Origin: a bacterium
Lineage (GTDB): Bacteria > BMS3Abin14
Direction: 5' to 3'
DNA length: 21,213 nt
Assembly: GCA_029210545.1 (NCBI GenBank)
Contig: JARGFV010000036.1
Span: forward strand, 1-21,213
The first letter of the stretch is position 1. Every line of letters begins with the position of its first letter. Of this stretch, positions 7,789-15,735 are shown piece after piece. Made by a program: the position numbers and the translations under genes. Under the pieces are notes generated by a model. It worked only from the letters and a program-made list of their open reading frames with translations. It made no database searches and was not told the origin of the DNA.

Positions 7789-9060
7789 ATGAGTGCCAGA
7801 TCAGGCGCCGGCGTTGTCAGGGAAAACCTTCCCAACGGGCTCACTGTCCTCGTCGAGCCCCTGAAGGAGTTTTCCTCTGTCAGCGTAGGTGTCTGGGTCC
7901 TCATCGGTTCCAGAGACGAGACCGAGATCCAGTCCGGCATCAGCCATTTCATCGAACACCTTGTATTCAAGGGGACTTCCCGCAGGACCGCAAAGCAGAT
8001 CGCCCTGGAGATCGATTCCCTGGGCGGTTCTCTCAACGCGTTCACGAGCAAGGAGTTCACCTGTTTTTACGCCAGGGTGCTGGGTGAAAGCCTGACGCAG
8101 GCCCTGGACGTCCTGTCGGACATCACCCTCAATTCCCTGTTCGCCGGCGACGACCTCGTTAAGGAAAAGGACGTGATCCTCCAGGAGATATCCATGGTGG
8201 AGGATACGCCCGATGACCTCGTGCACGACCTCCACTGCCGCGAGTTCTGGGCCGGCCAGGGCATCGGGTGGCCCGTCCTGGGTACCCGGGACTCCCTGCT
8301 GGCCATTGGAAGTGGAAACGTACTGGATTTTCACCGATCCCATTACCGTCCCGAACAGATGCTCATCACCGCCTCGGGGGCGGTGGATTCAAACGATCTG
8401 ATCGATCGGATCGGGAGCATCTTCGGAGAACTCGAGCCCGGTACCTCCCCGGTACTCCGATCGGCCCCCCGGCCCACGCCGGGTATCTGTGTTCTCGAAA
8501 AGCCGGTGGAGCAGATCCATTTCTGCGTGGGCTACAACGGGCTGCCCGCTACCCATGAAAAGCGTTATGCCATGTACCTGCTCAACACCCTGCTGGGCGG
8601 TGGGATGAGTTCGAGGCTGTTCCAGAAGATACGCGAAGAACAAGGCCTGGCCTATTCCGTGTACAGCTACCACTCCACTTACCAGGATGCCGGGCTGCAC
8701 ACCATCTACTGCGGTACTTCCCGGGAGGGGTTCTCCAAAGCTCTGGAGATCATCCGCGAAGAGACGGAAAACCTCGCGGCTGAAAGGCCGCCCGAAGAAG
8801 AACTGACCATAGCCAGGCAGCAGCTCAAGGGAAACCTTCTCCTGGGACTTGAAAGCACCGGTAACCGCATGAATCAACTCGCCAAGAACGAGATCTATTT
8901 CGGCCGGCAGGTCTCCCCGGAGGAGATCGCCGAGGGGATCGACAGCGTGACCTCCGAGCAGGTCCGCCAGTTGGCATCCGAGCTGTTCGTCGAAGAGTCC
9001 ACGGCCCTTACGGTCATCGGCCCGGTGAGTGAGGAAGAGGTCCGTGACCTCATGGGATAA
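7789..9060 (+). CDS. M16 family zinc metallopeptidase (processing peptidase-like)
   Basis: A 423-residue protein of the pitrilysin/M16B family. The inverted zinc motif HxxEH is present as HFIEH (His53, Glu56, His57), with the third ligand in VILQEISMVEDTPDD (Glu133). The C-terminal half (from about IHFCVGYNGLPATHEKRYAM) is the inactive M16 partner domain, including GGGMSSRLFQKIREEQGLAYSVYSY, matching MPP-beta/YmxG-like proteins. Such a gene commonly follows pnp. The natural substrate is unknown; a role in peptide turnover is inferred. There is no evident signal peptide. ATG 7789 is 16 bases after the pnp stop; the ribosome binding site there is weak (AGGTGA overlaps the pnp stop), so the start is moderately certain. 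It overlaps the start of dut. Confidence 0.92.
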   Translation: MSARSGAGVVRENLPNGLTVLVEPLKEFSSVSVGVWVLIGSRDETEIQSGISHFIEHLVFKGTSRRTAKQIALEIDSLGGSLNAFTSKEFTCFYARVLGESLTQALDVLSDITLNSLFAGDDLVKEKDVILQEISMVEDTPDDLVHDLHCREFWAGQGIGWPVLGTRDSLLAIGSGNVLDFHRSHYRPEQMLITASGAVDSNDLIDRIGSIFGELEPGTSPVLRSAPRPTPGICVLEKPVEQIHFCVGYNGLPATHEKRYAMYLLNTLLGGGMSSRLFQKIREEQGLAYSVYSYHSTYQDAGLHTIYCGTSREGFSKALEIIREETENLAAERPPEEELTIARQQLKGNLLLGLESTGNRMNQLAKNEIYFGRQVSPEEIAEGIDSVTSEQVRQLASELFVEESTALTVIGPVSEEEVRDLMG

Positions 9061-9517
9061 CAGCCGGAAAGGTCCCGAAATCCTCATCAAGGTCCTTCCT
9101 CACGGGCGGGGCCTCGATCTCCCGGCATACGCCACCGAAATGGCCGTGGGTATGGATCTTGCGGCCGCGGTCGATCAGGACATGCTCCTGGAACCGGGTC
9201 AGAGGGGTCTCGTTCCAGCCGGTTTCGAGATGGCGGTGCCTCCCGGGTACGAAGCCCAGGTGCGTCCCAGAAGCGGGTTGGCGGTCAACAACGGCATTAT
9301 CGTTCCCAACGCGCCCGGGACCATCGATCCCGATTACAGGGGGGAAGTGAAGGTCATTCTTCTCAACATGGGAACGGAACCGTTCATCATCCGGCGCGGA
9401 ATGAGGGTGGCCCAGATGGTGATCGTGCCGGCGGTGCACGCCGATGTCCGCACCGTCGATCAGCTTCCCCCGACCGGCCGGGGAGACGGCGGGTTCGGGA
9501 GTACAGGGACGTCCTAG
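9044..9517 (+). CDS. dut: dUTP diphosphatase (dUTPase)
   Basis: A trimeric-type dUTPase that hydrolyses dUTP to dUMP and diphosphate, keeping uracil out of DNA and supplying dTMP synthesis. All five family motifs are present in order: AVGMDLAAA, PRSGLAVNNGI, GTIDPDYRGEVKVILLN, RVAQMVIVP and GRGDGGFGSTG. The start is uncertain: GTG 9044 with GAGGAAG at 9031-9037 was chosen; GTG 9029 in the same frame is possible. Both lie inside the end of the M16 gene, implying coupling. The stop TAG 9515-9517 is part of the CTAG bounding the MITE-like element that follows. Confidence 0.95.
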   Translation: MTSWDNSRKGPEILIKVLPHGRGLDLPAYATEMAVGMDLAAAVDQDMLLEPGQRGLVPAGFEMAVPPGYEAQVRPRSGLAVNNGIIVPNAPGTIDPDYRGEVKVILLNMGTEPFIIRRGMRVAQMVIVPAVHADVRTVDQLPPTGRGDGGFGSTGTS

Positions 9518-9616
9518 CCCGCATTATTCATGATGCAAATGAGATGTCCGCTAACTGTGTGGCAATTAAAGATAAATGGGAATGGCACTATAAGCATCAT
9601 GAATTATGCGGGCTAG
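9514..9616. mobile_element. MITE-like element with 23-bp inverted ends, bounded by CTAG
   Basis: Left arm 9514-9536 and right arm 9594-9616 are inverted copies with one mismatch (CTAGCCCGCATT... and ...ATGCGGGCTAG). The 57-base interior is AT-rich and holds no gene. Excluding CTAG at each end, a 95-bp unit with 19-bp inverted termini starting CCCGCATT remains, and CTAG could be a 4-bp target duplication. The right CTAG is at the same time the first bases of the REP-like repeat that follows. Without a transposase, the mobilising family cannot be named; 4-bp duplications occur in IS1380-type and CTAR-targeting IS5-type elements, among others. Confidence 0.6.
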
Positions 9617-9849
9617 GAGTCTGTCGGAGAACCTGCCTGTCTGGTTAGACAGGCAGAGCACAGACTCCTGGATAGAGTTTGTCGGAAGATGTGATCTTGG
9701 TCCAGTATTTTATATAATACATTGTGTTAACAGTGACTTACCATCTTCACCGACTACTTTATCATCGGTTGATATGAAGAAAAAATATTATAAGCGTTTT
9801 TCCGACAAACTTTTACGCAGCGTGTCACGGTTTTCCGACACGCTGCTAG
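9613..9849. repeat. REPIN-like doublet: two inverted REP-like hairpins around an AT-rich core
   Basis: The left unit begins CTAG, then GGAGTCTGT (9616-9624) pairs with 9660-9668; its loop carries TCGGAGAACC and a nested hairpin (9633-9641/9648-9656). A second GTTTGTCGGAA follows at 9677-9687. The right unit is the same in reverse: TTCCGACAAAC at 9800-9810, hairpin GCAGCGTGTC (9817-9826) with 9837-9846, loop ACGGTTTTCC, ending CTAG at 9846-9849. Loop and flank sequences are conserved but the stems differ, both remaining paired. The ~112-base core (9688-9799) is strongly AT-rich compared with the genes around it and encodes nothing recognisable. A third copy lies at 12501. Confidence 0.72.
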
Positions 9850-9850
9850 G

Positions 9851-9948
9851 GCGCAAAGCACAGTCCGTCCCGGAGCGAAGCGCAAAGTGCGATGTCCGAA
9901 GAGAAAGTCTTCCTTCGCGCTTCGATCTTCGATCTTCGCGCTCGCGAA
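9851..9948. repeat. Heptamer array G (7-base register, inverted arms)
   Basis: Follows the REPIN-like doublet directly. The clearest part is TTCGCGC, TTCGATC (twice), TTCGCGC at 9914-9941. The left part (AGCGCAA, AGTGCGA, TGTCCGA at 9879-9899) is in the same 7-base register, roughly inverted relative to the right part: CGAAGCGC at 9876-9883 pairs with GCGCTTCG at 9917-9924. Together with the MITE-like element and the doublet it fills the 461-bp dut to 9979 gap. Confidence 0.6.
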
Positions 9949-9978
9949 TAAACTTACTGATAAAGGAGATCTGTAAAG

Positions 9979-10749
9979 TTGATTCGCGTATCCTCTCTGG
10001 CGAGCGGGAGCAAGGGCAACTCCCTGCTCATCGACGGTCCTGAAGGGGCTCTGGCTGTCGATGCGGGTTTGAGCGCCAGGGAACTCGTCCGGCGCATGGA
10101 GATCGTGGGTGTTGATCCGGGCCGTCTCAGGGCGATCCTGGTAACCCACGATCACTCGGACCATCTGCGTGGTGTCAGGGTACTGGCAAAACGCCTCGGG
10201 ATACCTGTCTACGCTACCCGCGACACCCTGGCGGCGGCCCACCTTCCCCCCGGTATCAGAGAAATTCCCATCACTCCAGGTATCCCTTTTGACGCCGCCG
10301 GTTTTTCAGTGGTACCTTTTCCGCTACCCCATGACGCGGCCGACCCGGTCGGGTACGTGGTCCAGGGGTACGGGATCCGGATGGGAGTCGCAACGGACCT
10401 GGGCAGCGTGAACGCCCTTGTCCGGGAACGGCTCACCGGATGTGATATGCTCCTCCTCGAGTTCAACTACGAAGAGCGGATGTTGCTGGATGGGCCTTAC
10501 CCGTGGTTCCTCAAACAGAGGATCCAGGGCCGTCTGGGGCACCTGTCCAACGACCATTCCGCGAGGTTTCTAAGCGAACTCATCCACACGGACCTGCAGC
10601 ACGTTATCCTGGGCCACTTGAGCGAGGTGAATAACTGTCCCGATCGGGCGCTCGCGGCAGCCGAGACGGTAGCCGGTTACGGAAACGGGACCCGGCTTAC
10701 CGTGGGCCGCCAGGCGGAACCGACGCCGATCATCGTTCTGGAACCATGA
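9979..10749 (+). CDS. Metallo-beta-lactamase-fold hydrolase, YycJ/VicX type
   Basis: A 256-residue single-domain MBL-fold protein. The N-terminus VSSLASGSKGNSLLI is the hallmark of the YycJ/VicX/WalJ group. The metal motif HxHxDH is at residues 57-62 (THDHSDH), with a further ligand candidate in PLPHDA and the C-terminal ILGHLSEVNN. Relatives are metal-dependent phosphodiesterases or nucleases; in Firmicutes WalJ is linked to DNA replication/cell-wall signalling, but no such partner is visible here. The start is TTG 9979, with AAAGGAG at 9962-9968, ten bases upstream. No upstream ATG gives the family N-terminus. It stands between two large repeat-filled gaps, so it may be its own transcription unit. 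Confidence 0.9.
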   Translation: MIRVSSLASGSKGNSLLIDGPEGALAVDAGLSARELVRRMEIVGVDPGRLRAILVTHDHSDHLRGVRVLAKRLGIPVYATRDTLAAAHLPPGIREIPITPGIPFDAAGFSVVPFPLPHDAADPVGYVVQGYGIRMGVATDLGSVNALVRERLTGCDMLLLEFNYEERMLLDGPYPWFLKQRIQGRLGHLSNDHSARFLSELIHTDLQHVILGHLSEVNNCPDRALAAAETVAGYGNGTRLTVGRQAEPTPIIVLEP

Positions 10750-11210
10750 TCGGAGTGCAGGGTGCGAAGTGCAGGGTGCAGAGGGGCCAGTCCAACGTCC
10801 AGTGCGCCGTCATTGAGAGCATAAAGTAGCTACTTTCCTTGTTCTTCTTCCCCCTTGAGGGGGGAAGACCGGGATGGGGGTGACTACGCCAGGGGCGAGA
10901 GCGACGTGGCAATCTCAAGGTTCAAAAGCTGCAACGCATGATAGCTTTGCAGCACCAGAGCAAGGATTTCACCACACAGATCACCAGCCGTCGCTCACTG
11001 GCATGAGCTATGGCTGGCAGGCAGCTTGTCCACCGTGGCTTTACGCGAAGGCGGGAGAACACAGAGAAAAGCTGGGAATCGGGGGTAGAGCTCAGGCGTA
11101 TGCCATCAAACCCTGAAAGGCATTCACTGTGGAGCGGCCTTCAGGTGGCCGCACTGTGGTAAGCTGGCTTTTAATCGTTCTGGATTTTGAATTAACCAAG
11201 GAGGATTAGT
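10750..11210. other. 461-bp non-coding gap upstream of purB
   Basis: No convincing gene; the 80-codon frame at 10874-11116 has no family features and no binding site. Contents: heptamer array B (10755-10803); a 14-bp perfect palindrome AAAGTAGCTACTTT at 10823-10836; a C-rich hairpin CTTCCCCC/GGGGGAAG (10847-10854/10860-10867) followed by a segment (GGGATGGGGGTGACTACG) of a kind I recall recurring between genes in environmental genomes; and a GCGGCC/GGCCGC hairpin (11134-11139/11147-11152). No purine riboswitch or clear promoter could be identified. Confidence 0.5.
10755..10803. repeat. Heptamer array B (seven 7-base units)
   Basis: Starts five bases after the stop of the MBL gene. Units include GTGCAGG (10755-10761 and 10769-10775), GTGCGAA, GTGCAGA and, further right, GTCCAAC and GTCCAGT; six of the seven begin with GT. 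No clear inverted second arm is seen. Confidence 0.7.
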
Positions 11211-12503
11211 ATGATCCCCCGTTACACAAGACCTGAAATGGCGGCCATATGGGAACCGGAGAACCGGTTCCGAATCTGGCTCGATGTGGAGATCGCCGCG
11301 TGTGAGGCGTGGAGCCGGCTCGGCAGGATCCCCGACGCGGCCCTTGAGTGCATCATCGGGAAAGCCGCTTTCGACGTTGCCCGCATCGATGAGATCGAGC
11401 TCGAGGTCAAACACGATGTCATTGCGTTCCTTACCTCTGTAGCGGAAAAGGTGGGTCCTGAATCCCGGTTCATCCACATGGGGATGACAAGCTCCGACGT
11501 GCTGGATACCTCTTTCGCCGTTCAGCTGGCGCAGGCAGCCGATCTGATCCTGGAAGGGTTCGAAAGGGCACGCCAGGCGGTGCGCAGGCAGGGGTTGGCG
11601 CATAAAGACACGGTGATGATGGGACGCTCCCACGGCATGCACGCCGAGCCGACCACCTTCGGTCTGAAGATGGCTATCTGGTACGAGGAGTTGGGGCGTG
11701 CCATGGAGAGGGTCAAAAGGGGCAGGGAACAGGTTGCGGTGGGGAAACTGTCAGGCGCGGTGGGTACCTACTCCAATATCCCGCCTGAGGTGGAGGCGCA
11801 CGTCTGCGAGAGGCTGGGGCTTGTCCCTGCCAAAGTCGCTTCGCAGGTGATCCAGCGGGACCGCCATGCCGAGTACATGGGCGCCCTGGCTCTGGCCGCT
11901 TCTTCCATTGAGAAGTTCGCCGTGGAGATCCGACACCTCCAGAGGACCGAGCTGGGAGAGGTCTCCGAGCCGTTCACCAGGGGGCAGAAAGGCTCTTCGG
12001 CCATGCCCCACAAGAAGAACCCCATCCTTTCTGAAAACCTCACGGGCCTGGCGAGGCTCATCCGGGGTTATCACCTGTCGGCCCTGGAGAACATCCCGCT
12101 GTGGCACGAGAGGGACATCAGCCACTCTTCGGTGGAAAGGGTGATCTTCCCCGACGCGACCATGGTCATCGATTTCATGCTGCACCGGTTCGCGGGAATG
12201 ATGGAAGGACTGGTGGTGAACGCGGACCGTATGCGGTCCAATATGGACCTTTCCGGGGGTACCACCTTCTCACAGACGCTGCTTCTCGCCCTGGTCGATT
12301 CGGGGATGACAAGGGAGGAGGGGTACGCCGTGGTCCAGAGGAACGCCCACCAGGCCCTCGATTCGGGCCGCGCGTTTTCCGACCTGGTCAGGGAAGACGA
12401 GGAGGTTTCCTCCAGGCTCGGCAGCGGGGAACTGGACGCTGTTTTCGATCCTGCCGGGCTCCTGAAACGGACCGGGATCATCTTCGAACGGGTGTTCGGC
12501 TAG
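11211..12503 (+). CDS. purB: Adenylosuccinate lyase
   Basis: A 430-residue homotetrameric fumarase-superfamily lyase. It acts twice in purine synthesis: it splits SAICAR to AICAR plus fumarate, and adenylosuccinate to AMP plus fumarate. Visible signatures: TSSDVLDTSFAVQL, the catalytic His region MGRSHGMHAEPTTFG, and the mobile signature loop GQKGSSAMPHKKNPI, which carries the catalytic serines. The start ATG 11211 has an excellent binding site (AAGGAGG, 11198-11204). Length is typical of the bacterial family (about 430). The stop TAG 12501-12503 forms the first bases of a REP-like hairpin. Confidence 0.97.
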   Translation: MIPRYTRPEMAAIWEPENRFRIWLDVEIAACEAWSRLGRIPDAALECIIGKAAFDVARIDEIELEVKHDVIAFLTSVAEKVGPESRFIHMGMTSSDVLDTSFAVQLAQAADLILEGFERARQAVRRQGLAHKDTVMMGRSHGMHAEPTTFGLKMAIWYEELGRAMERVKRGREQVAVGKLSGAVGTYSNIPPEVEAHVCERLGLVPAKVASQVIQRDRHAEYMGALALAASSIEKFAVEIRHLQRTELGEVSEPFTRGQKGSSAMPHKKNPILSENLTGLARLIRGYHLSALENIPLWHERDISHSSVERVIFPDATMVIDFMLHRFAGMMEGLVVNADRMRSNMDLSGGTTFSQTLLLALVDSGMTREEGYAVVQRNAHQALDSGRAFSDLVREDEEVSSRLGSGELDAVFDPAGLLKRTGIIFERVFG

Positions 12504-12550
12504 GAGTCTGTCGGAAAACCTCACGCAGACTCCTAGCTGGAGTTCGTCGG
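12501..12550. repeat. Third copy of the REP-like hairpin repeat
   Basis: TAGGAGTCTG (12501-12510) pairs perfectly with 12526-12535; the loop 12511-12525 begins TCGGAAAACC. A second GTCGGA follows at 12546. Loop and flank match both halves of the 9613-9849 doublet, and the stem equals the left half of that doublet. The purB stop codon is the outermost part of the stem. No T-run follows, so terminator activity is only a possibility. Confidence 0.75.
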
Positions 12551-12558
12551 ATGAACCG

Positions 12559-12621
12559 AAAATTGAAAATTGAGGGTTGAGGATCGGAACCTGGAACACG
12601 GAACACGGAACCTGAGCTCAG
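12559..12621. repeat. Heptamer array C (nine 7-base units) upstream of purL
   Basis: Nine consecutive 7-base units, all ending in G: AAAATTG (twice), AGGGTTG, AGGATCG, GAACCTG, GAACACG (twice), GAACCTG, AGCTCAG. It follows the REP-like hairpin at 12501 and stops 14 bases before the purL ribosome binding site. The unit sequence drifts along the array while the period stays at seven. Confidence 0.82.
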
Positions 12622-12647
12622 CGAGGTAATTGACTGGAGGAGCGAGC

Positions 12648-15626
12648 GTGGCTGTCAGGATCGAGGTAGGGTACAGGGACGGGGTCAGGGATCCCCGTGG
12701 GGAACGGATCGTCCGGGAGGCCGGGGAACTGGCCGGGCTGACTCTGGATTCGGTGCGGACCGTGGCGGTGTATACCGTGGATGTCGGCCTTACCCCGGAG
12801 CAGCTCGATGAGGCGGCTTCGGGACCGCTTTCCGATCCGGTGATCCAGGAGTATTCCATCGGGCAGCCCCTGGCCGGAGATTTTGACCTTCTCATCGAGG
12901 TGGGTTTTAAACCCGGTGTGACCGATAACGTCGGGCGAAGCGCCGGCGAAGCCGTATCCCAGATCCTGGGCCGTTCTCTTTCAGCGGAAGAAGGGGTCTA
13001 CACATCGTTCCAGTACCGGATCAAGGGTGGCCTCGACGATGACGCGGCTCGCCGTCTTGCCTCCGGGGTGCTGGCCAACGAGCTGATCCACAGGTGGCAG
13101 GTCGTATCCTCTGCCCGGTTCGACCGCGGCGCCGGCCTGCCGGCCGAAGTGCCCAGGGTCAATATCGTCGGCGGGGGACGTGTCTGTGTAGCGGACCTGT
13201 CGGGCGACGATGAAGAACTCATGAGGATCAGCCGCAAAGGGCTGCTTGCCCTCTCCCTCGAGGAGATGAAGGCGATCCAGGCTCACTACGGCGACCCCGG
13301 GGTCCGCAAGGTCCGTCAGCAGGTCGGGCTGGATCCCATGCCCACTGACGTGGAGCTGGAGTCGCTCGCCCAGACCTGGTCGGAGCACTGCAAGCACAAG
13401 ATCTTCAACGCCCTCATCAGGTACGAGGATGAGGAGGGGAACGTTGAGACGGTGGACTCCCTTTTCGCGACCTGTATCGTCGGGGCCACTGCCAGGATCA
13501 GGGAACAGAAGGGTGCGGACGACATATGCCTGTCGGTCTTCAAGGACAACGCGGGGGTCATCCGTTTCAACGACAGGTATAACCTGGTCTTCAAGGTGGA
13601 GACCCACAACTCGCCGTCGGCCCTCGATCCCTACGGCGGGGCTCTCACCGGCATCGTCGGAGTGAACAGGGACCCCTTCGGTACGGGCCTGGGAGCGAAC
13701 CTGCTTTTCAATACCGACGTGTTCTGTTTCGCCTCTCCCTTTCACTCCGAGCCGCTCCCTCCACGCATCCTTCATCCCCGCAGGATTTACGAAGGGGTCG
13801 TGGAAGGCGTCGAGCATGGGGGCAACAAAAGCGGGATCCCCACGGTCAACGGCGCCGTGGTCTTCGACGAACGGTTCCTGGGCAAGCCCCTCGTCTACTG
13901 CGGTACGGCCGGTATCATGCCTGTGACCGTTACAGGCCGGCCCTCCCACAAAAAGAAGGCCCTTCCCGGAGACAGGGTCGTCATGGTGGGAGGGAGGATC
14001 GGCAAGGACGGTATCCACGGGGCGACCTTCTCGTCGGAGGAGCTCCACGAGGGCTCTCCGGTAACCGCTGTGCAGATCGGCGACCCGATCACACAGAAAC
14101 GGATGACCGATTTTCTGCTCAAGGCCCGGGATGAGGGACTTTACAACAGCATCACCGACAACGGCGCCGGCGGCCTGTCGTCCTCGGTGGGGGAAATGGC
14201 CGAGGACACCGGCGGGGCCATGCTGGAGCTCGACCTGGCTCCCCTCAAATATCCCGGGCTCGACCCCTGGGAGATCCTCATTTCCGAGGCCCAGGAGCGA
14301 ATGACCGTGGCGGTGCCACCCGAGAACCTCGACCGGTTCATGGAGCTTTCACAGAGGATGGGGGTCGAATCCACCGATCTTGGCGAGTTCACCGACACGG
14401 GCTACTTCCACCTGAAATACGAGGGCCGGACGGTGGGGTACCTGTCCATGGAGTTTCTCCACGACGGAGTGCCCCAGATGGTCCTGGACGCGAAATGGAT
14501 TCCCCCTGTGAGGACTGAGCCGGTTAATGAAAAAAAGGGGGAACCCGGCCATTTACTGCTGGCGCTGTTAAGCCGCCTGAATATCTGTTCCAAGGAGTCC
14601 ATCGTCAGGCGCTATGACCACGAGGTCCAGGGCGGCAGCGTCGTCAAGCCGTTCACCGGCGCGGCCGATGACGGGCCGTCCGACGCCGCGGTGGTTCGCC
14701 CGATCCTGGACTCCTTTGAGGGTATTGTCGTCTCCAACGGGATAATCCCGCGTTACAGCGACATCGATACCTACCACATGGCCGCCAATGCGGTGGACGA
14801 GGCGATGAGGAACTACGTGGCTGTGGGCGGTGATCCGGGATGGGCGGCGGCCCTGGATAATTTCTGCTGGTGCGATCCTGTCCAGTCGGAAAAAACGCCG
14901 GACGGAACCTACAAGCTTGCCCAGCTTGTCCGGGCCAACCGGGGTCTGTACGATGCGGTCACCGCCTACGGAATCCCCCTGATATCCGGCAAGGACAGTA
15001 TGAAGAACGATTACATCATGGGCGATTTAAAGATCTCCATCCCCCCGACCCTCCTCGTGTCGGTCATCGGACGGATCGACGATGTACGGAAAGCGGTGAC
15101 CATGGACCTCAAGGGGCCCGGGAACGTGATCTACATTCTCGGAGGAACTGCAGACGAGATGGGAGGGTCCGAGTACTACGCTCACCTGGGGTATGTGGGC
15201 AACAAGGTGCCAAGGGTGTCCTTCGACGAGGCGGTTCGGAGGTACAGGAGCGTTCACCGGGCCATCGAGCAGGGACTTTTGAGAAGCTGTCACGATTGCT
15301 CTGACGGGGGACTTGCGGTGGCCCTGGCGGAAATGGCTTTCTCGGGAGAGACGGGGCTCGACATCGACCTCGGTTCCGTCCCGGTCCGCGGAGATCTCAC
15401 CCTTGAGGCGATCCTGTTCTCCGAAACGGCCAGCCGGCTCCTGGTTGAAGTCACCCCCGGGAACGCGCCGGCGTTCGAGTCGATCATGGAGGGAACCAGC
15501 TTCGCCAGGATCGGTGTGACGACTGCCAGGGACAGGCTCGCCATCAACCTTGGCGGACGAAAGATCATCTCCATGCACCTCGATACCCTCAAGGGAGCGT
15601 GGCAGAAACCGCTGAAAGATCTTTAG
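12648..15626 (+). CDS. purL: FGAM synthase, PurS-like domains fused to PurL
   Basis: A 992-residue ATP-dependent synthetase subunit converting FGAR to FGAM with ammonia supplied by a glutaminase (PurQ, next gene). The N-terminal ~160 residues contain two PurS-like halves, starting EVGYRDGVRDPRGERI and EVGFKPGVTDNVGRSA. The PurL body follows, with TWSEHCKHK at about 243-251, the nucleotide-site segment HNSPSALDPYGGA from His320, GGLSSSVGEMAEDTGG, and the second AIRS-type half with ISGKDSMKND and CHDCSDGGLAVALAEMAFSG. It is longer than the ~740-residue small PurL and shorter than ~1300-residue PurL with its own glutaminase. GTG 12648 was chosen because GGAGGAG (12636-12642) lies five bases upstream; an in-frame TTG at 12630 precedes that site. 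Confidence 0.95.
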   Translation: MAVRIEVGYRDGVRDPRGERIVREAGELAGLTLDSVRTVAVYTVDVGLTPEQLDEAASGPLSDPVIQEYSIGQPLAGDFDLLIEVGFKPGVTDNVGRSAGEAVSQILGRSLSAEEGVYTSFQYRIKGGLDDDAARRLASGVLANELIHRWQVVSSARFDRGAGLPAEVPRVNIVGGGRVCVADLSGDDEELMRISRKGLLALSLEEMKAIQAHYGDPGVRKVRQQVGLDPMPTDVELESLAQTWSEHCKHKIFNALIRYEDEEGNVETVDSLFATCIVGATARIREQKGADDICLSVFKDNAGVIRFNDRYNLVFKVETHNSPSALDPYGGALTGIVGVNRDPFGTGLGANLLFNTDVFCFASPFHSEPLPPRILHPRRIYEGVVEGVEHGGNKSGIPTVNGAVVFDERFLGKPLVYCGTAGIMPVTVTGRPSHKKKALPGDRVVMVGGRIGKDGIHGATFSSEELHEGSPVTAVQIGDPITQKRMTDFLLKARDEGLYNSITDNGAGGLSSSVGEMAEDTGGAMLELDLAPLKYPGLDPWEILISEAQERMTVAVPPENLDRFMELSQRMGVESTDLGEFTDTGYFHLKYEGRTVGYLSMEFLHDGVPQMVLDAKWIPPVRTEPVNEKKGEPGHLLLALLSRLNICSKESIVRRYDHEVQGGSVVKPFTGAADDGPSDAAVVRPILDSFEGIVVSNGIIPRYSDIDTYHMAANAVDEAMRNYVAVGGDPGWAAALDNFCWCDPVQSEKTPDGTYKLAQLVRANRGLYDAVTAYGIPLISGKDSMKNDYIMGDLKISIPPTLLVSVIGRIDDVRKAVTMDLKGPGNVIYILGGTADEMGGSEYYAHLGYVGNKVPRVSFDEAVRRYRSVHRAIEQGLLRSCHDCSDGGLAVALAEMAFSGETGLDIDLGSVPVRGDLTLEAILFSETASRLLVEVTPGNAPAFESIMEGTSFARIGVTTARDRLAINLGGRKIISMHLDTLKGAWQKPLKDL

Positions 15627-15642
15627 ACGGCCGGCGGCCGCC

Positions 15643-15720
15643 AACGAGACACGGCGACACGAGGACACGGAGACACGGGGAAAGTACTTTTCGCCGCGTC
15701 GCCCCCTCCCCGCGTCTGAA
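15643..15720. repeat. Octamer array D with inverted arms and palindromic centre
   Basis: The left arm reads in 8-base steps: ACGGCGAC, ACGAGGAC, ACGGAGAC, ACGGGGAA (15651-15682). The centre GAAAGTACTTTTC (15680-15692) is near-palindromic. The right arm (CGCCGCGTCGCC to CGCGTCTGAA) is the imperfect reverse complement of the left, with CGCGTCT opposite AGACACG. Fills most of the purL-purQ spacer. Confidence 0.7.
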
Positions 15721-15735
15721 TTAATGGAGTGCGTA

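Noticed and set aside
9688-9799. Promoter in the AT-rich core of the REPIN-like doublet
   Set aside because: TATAAT-like bases occur (near 9714), but no -35 element lies at proper spacing; in AT-rich DNA such matches are expected by chance.
9606-10043. 145-codon frame starting in the MITE-like element and running into the MBL gene
   Set aside because: It reads through repeats and an AT-rich core, then overlaps the MBL gene in another frame; no coding character.
10874-11116. 80-codon frame upstream of purB
   Set aside because: No ribosome binding site, no recognisable domain, and it lies in repeat-like spacer.
10750-11210. Purine riboswitch before purB
   Set aside because: No purine aptamer core or paired loops could be recognised.
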